DNA from: Gnetum montanum
Lineage: Eukaryota > Streptophyta > Gnetopsida > Gnetales > Gnetaceae
Length of the DNA: 50,017 nucleotides
NCBI GenBank assembly: GCA_015680685.1
Contig: MNCI01009196.1
Location: 1,318 to 51,334, forward strand
Direction of reading: 5' to 3'
This document shows, piece by piece, positions 47,347 through 50,017 of the stretch. The stretch's first letter is position 1. Each line of letters opens with the position of its first letter. A program made the position numbers and the translations under genes. The notes under the pieces were generated by a model. It was not told the origin of the DNA and did not search any database. It was given only the letters and a program-made list of their open reading frames with translations.

Positions 47347-48110
47347 AGGATGACTACTGCCTCAATTAGACCTTTCTTTCCTTGATCAAGAGTCTCTTTT
47401 AATGAATGATTACCTAATTGAATTACCTATTCTAAGTCATCAAGATGATCAAAAGACTCTTTAGCTTAGTACTCTTCTTTTTCAAGACCTTTAGAAAGCT
47501 ATCTTAGTCAATTTATAGAAACATTTAGTTGCTTTCTCTTGGATTTATAATGATATGTATCATCTAGATCAAAATCTAGTACAACATAACATCACTTTAA
47601 AAGAAGATTCCAAATCCATTAAAGAGAAGGTTACTAAAACTCATCATGCTATAGCTCTTACTATAAAAGAAGAGTTCACTAAACTTTACAATGTCATATT
47701 CATACATCCTATTGACTATTCTAATTGGATTTCTAATATGGTTATAGTACCCAAAAATAATGGTGGCATTCATATATGCATTGACTTTCGTGACCTTAGA
47801 AACATTACTGTTAAGGATGACTTTCCTTTACCAAATATTGATCAACCCATAGAATTCATAGCTGGTCATGTTCTTCTTTGCTTTATGGGTGGGATTTTAA
47901 CCAGGATTAAATCTAGATGAATCTAGAGCACCAACAATATATCACATTCATAAGTCCTTAGAGAATATTTTGCTACACTAAAATGCTCTTTGGACTCAAG
48001 AATGCTAGAGCTATTTATCAATGAGCTATGAATTTTATTTTCAATGACATGATGTTCAAAATAGTTAATGATTATGTTAACAATTTGACTATTAAATCTA
48101 CCCTCGCAAT
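47347..48110 (+). pseudogene. Reverse transcriptase of Tat-like element F, cut by G
   Basis: The frame is open (stops only as decayed Gln/Arg) from the splice-like AG at 47346. The pre-RT part reads LVAFSWIYNDMYHLDQNLVQ, the (V/D)FAWSY.DMPGL block of Tat elements. KIKEE-like and SNWISNMVIVPKNNGGIHIC parts follow, then KDDFPLPNIDQ, FCYTKMLFGLKNARA and the catalytic box as YVNN (48073-48084), both Asp lost. It stops at 48110, where the LTR of G begins. This may be the pol part of element B, but the two are not linked by sequence in this window. Confidence 0.82.
48106..48110. repeat. Presumed target duplication of G (GCAAT), left copy
   Basis: The five bases before the LTR start at 48111. The partner lies outside the window, so this is unconfirmed. 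Confidence 0.4.
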
Positions 48111-48722
48111 TGATGAGTGGCGAGGTACCCCTACACTCAACCATACAAAATGAGCGTAGCATGCACGATCCGTTTGAACTTTGCAGACTAAATGCCTAAA
48201 CGCCGCAAGGAACACTTGGGGTTAATTAGTCGTTGTCTTCTCAAACTTACTTGTTGTTGTCACAGTGTATGGTTAAGTAAGTCTGAGGTATATGATTTTT
48301 TTGGTCTTTTATGGTTTATCTCCTATGCTAAGGGGTGAAGGGTTGAGAGAACTAACTACTCTAACTAAGGACCTAAGTCTAAATTAACTAGTGTCAGCAT
48401 CCGTTCCCACTTACCATACACCCCCTGAACTGTGCAACTGTGGCTACCAAACGCTAATCGTTANTGTACTGCAAGGTTTATCCACAAAGCTCATCTTTAT
48501 TTTCGTACACAACTTGCATTCAGGTACAAAGCTGCTCGAATAAAGAATCGTTCACTTGGGGGACTCCTACTGTAGGCACATGGAAAATATTCTATCTCTA
48601 GGGTGATCAATCTAGCAGAGCTTCGCTACTTCTAGCCTAGATATTGAAATGAGGGGAGTGCCGCCTCTTATTTATAGATTTGGCGGTGGACCATTGCGGC
48701 TTGTGCATATCGCATCTCATCA
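48111..48722 (-). repeat. 3' LTR of element G
   Basis: TGATGAGTGGCGAGGTACCC...CTCATCA, 612 bp. It is short because about 187 bp present in A's LTR (8487-8673) are replaced by one N (48464), and because the U3 repeat array is absent (only GCATATCGCATC remains). TATA is at 48668-48677 (minus). Confidence 0.9.
48464..48464. other. Single N, probable collapsed gap
   Basis: Sits where related LTRs have about 187 bp more, between AACGCTAAT and CTGCAAGG. Suggests missing sequence rather than one unknown base. Confidence 0.75.
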
Positions 48723-50017
48723 TACCCCCATGACTGAATGAAAACTCGTCCTCGAGTTCCTTATAATAATATCAGGAAGGTATGAAATTATTGAGGGGAA
48801 TGGAACTAATGGGATGACATGTGAACAGATCATTATTACAATTGGTGTTCATGACAACAAGGGTGAACACCTTATTACAATGACATCAGGCCTTTGTTGG
48901 CATCTTGAGAGAAAGAGAGAGATAGAAAGAAGTTTTGCTGTTGCCAACGCCAAGATTGGGCTTTTCGTTGTCCATCCATAAGCGTGCTGCTCCTTGCATA
49001 GTTGCTTCAGCACTGCTCCATTCCCAGTGTTTGCTTCAAATCCATTCCATTGTTGTATGATTACCATCTGCACACACAACACAATCATATATTAGCAAGG
49101 GTAATTGAATCATTAAGTAATCAATACCTTGCTTCAGTGTAGGTCCATTGGCTAGGTTGTGGTATGGCTAATATGGATCTAGAGATGAGTAATGATGACT
49201 ACTGAAAGTGTAGGGGTTAGGAAGAAAATCAAAAATTTCGGGGCTAGGAGAAAATCGAAAAAAGCAGGCCCCGTACCCCCATGACTAATCACGAACCTCC
49301 GGTAGTAGTAGAATGAAGAAAGAAAAGGAGTAAGAAAGATAGATAAAAAGGGACAACTGAAAACATCAATGAAGTAGATGTCAAGATGGTAATGAAAAAA
49401 ATAAGAATTATTGCAAAATGTTAAGGAAAAGAAGTTAACTAATGCTCCAAATAGGAATGTCAGTGGGTCCTCCCCAAAGCAGGCTCATGCCCTTAATGCC
49501 CTGACAGACCCACATGCAAAGAGTCCGTAGGCTCTGGGAATGTCTTTTGGAACAAGAGTTAAAGTCTTCACCGCAAGAATTTACCGAAAAGAAAACAATG
49601 CATCAACCAAAATAGATGCACTAATGATACAACCGGCAATGAGGTGAACAATGGAGAGAAGGATGGAGAGGAGAGAAGAGAATGGAATGGAATCTCAAGA
49701 ACAAGGTGGTGTATAGACCCTTGTGTGTTTGATGATTAATGTGACTTGGCAAGTCTCATTCCAACTCCGGCCTCAAACTAACCACTTCCAGTGACTTTGC
49801 ATCAATGCATTCGGTTAAACCATCCACTTGGATAACAAGGATGCATCTTCAAAGAGCCATCACCATTCCGATGAAACAAAGGAGGCAATGAGAAGCGAGA
49901 AGGGCCTTAGTTAGAGGTAACACTATTGGTTCCATAACCAGTGCTTGCAGCCCAAATTTTATTTCATCTAAGGGGTGTGCTTTGAATTCTAACTTTCTTC
50001 ATTTTTTTTTTTTTTTG
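48723..50017 (-). other. 3' untranslated region of element G
   Basis: Starts TACCCCCATGACTGAATG, identical to A at 9036. That is the polypurine tract (CATGGGGGTA on the minus strand). Patches align with 9090-10310 in A, including ACCATCTGCACACACAACAC and the AGTGGGTCCTCCCCAAAGCA block. No gene. It ends in a T-run (about 50001-50016) at the window edge. Confidence 0.75.

Larger units (their letters stand above)
48111..50017 (-). mobile_element. Element G: Athila-like element, 3' end only
   Basis: Minus strand. The 3' LTR (48111-48722) and 3' untranslated region (48723-50017) are inside the window; coding parts lie beyond the right edge. It is the same family as A and the left-edge LTR, and closest to the latter. 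It interrupts the RT of F. Confidence 0.88.

Noticed and set aside
1-50017. Host protein-coding gene, tRNA or rRNA
   Set aside because: I looked for conserved domains, tRNA-like cloverleaf boxes and rRNA-like GC-rich blocks and found none that stand outside the retroelements.

Overview
The window is AT-rich plant nuclear DNA made almost wholly of old, nested Ty3/gypsy LTR retrotransposons. Athila-like, Tat/Ogre-like and chromovirus elements together point to a seed plant with a large, repeat-rich genome; I cannot name the species. I found no intact host gene, tRNA, rRNA or CRISPR array. Nearly all coding regions are decayed, and most of their stops look like C-to-T (or G-to-A) changes of Gln, Arg or Trp codons, the mark of long-term cytosine methylation.

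Layout. (1) 1-275 is the end of an Athila-like LTR whose element lies off the left edge. (2) 276-8117 and 17067-17540 belong to a decayed Tat/Ogre-like element (B, + strand): a probable spliced ORF1-like gene, gag with a zinc knuckle, then protease. (3) 8118-17061 is a complete minus-strand Athila-like element (A) inserted into B, with LTRs, a tRNA-Asp-type primer site and a perfect 5-bp target duplication AACCT. (4) 17541-18334 is a lone plus-strand LTR of A's superfamily. (5) 18335-18378 and 39161-42346 are the two halves of a chromovirus (D), split by (6) element C (18379-39160, + strand), a 20.8-kb Tat/Ogre-like element with 1.47-kb LTRs, gag, protease, RT, two RNase H domains and integrase. 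(7) 42347-48110 is another Tat-like stretch (F, possibly the rest of B) with an antisense gene and then RT. (8) From 48111 to the right edge is the 3' LTR and 3' untranslated region of a minus-strand Athila-like element (G), inserted into the RT of F.

The most unusual content is in C and F. In C about 9.6 kb separates protease from RT, where Ogre elements are known to have an intron. That spacer carries, on the opposite strand, a multi-exon gene whose exons 27565-27738, 26313-27389, 25945-26181 and 25709-25846 are all bounded by phase-1 GT-AG introns and keep one frame with substitution-type stops only. F has an antisense gene upstream of its RT with the same order of parts (long core exon, basic segment, acidic segment, short helical exon, coiled coil, C-terminal EW(A/T)NIL motif) and phase-1 introns. 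Two separate elements carrying the same antisense gene suggest a conserved accessory function. The C spacer also holds a ~190-bp-period array of near-palindromes (about 30340-32660).

Two single Ns (14243, 48464) look like collapsed assembly joins: one sits exactly between two 93-bp copies, the other replaces about 187 bp present in related LTRs.
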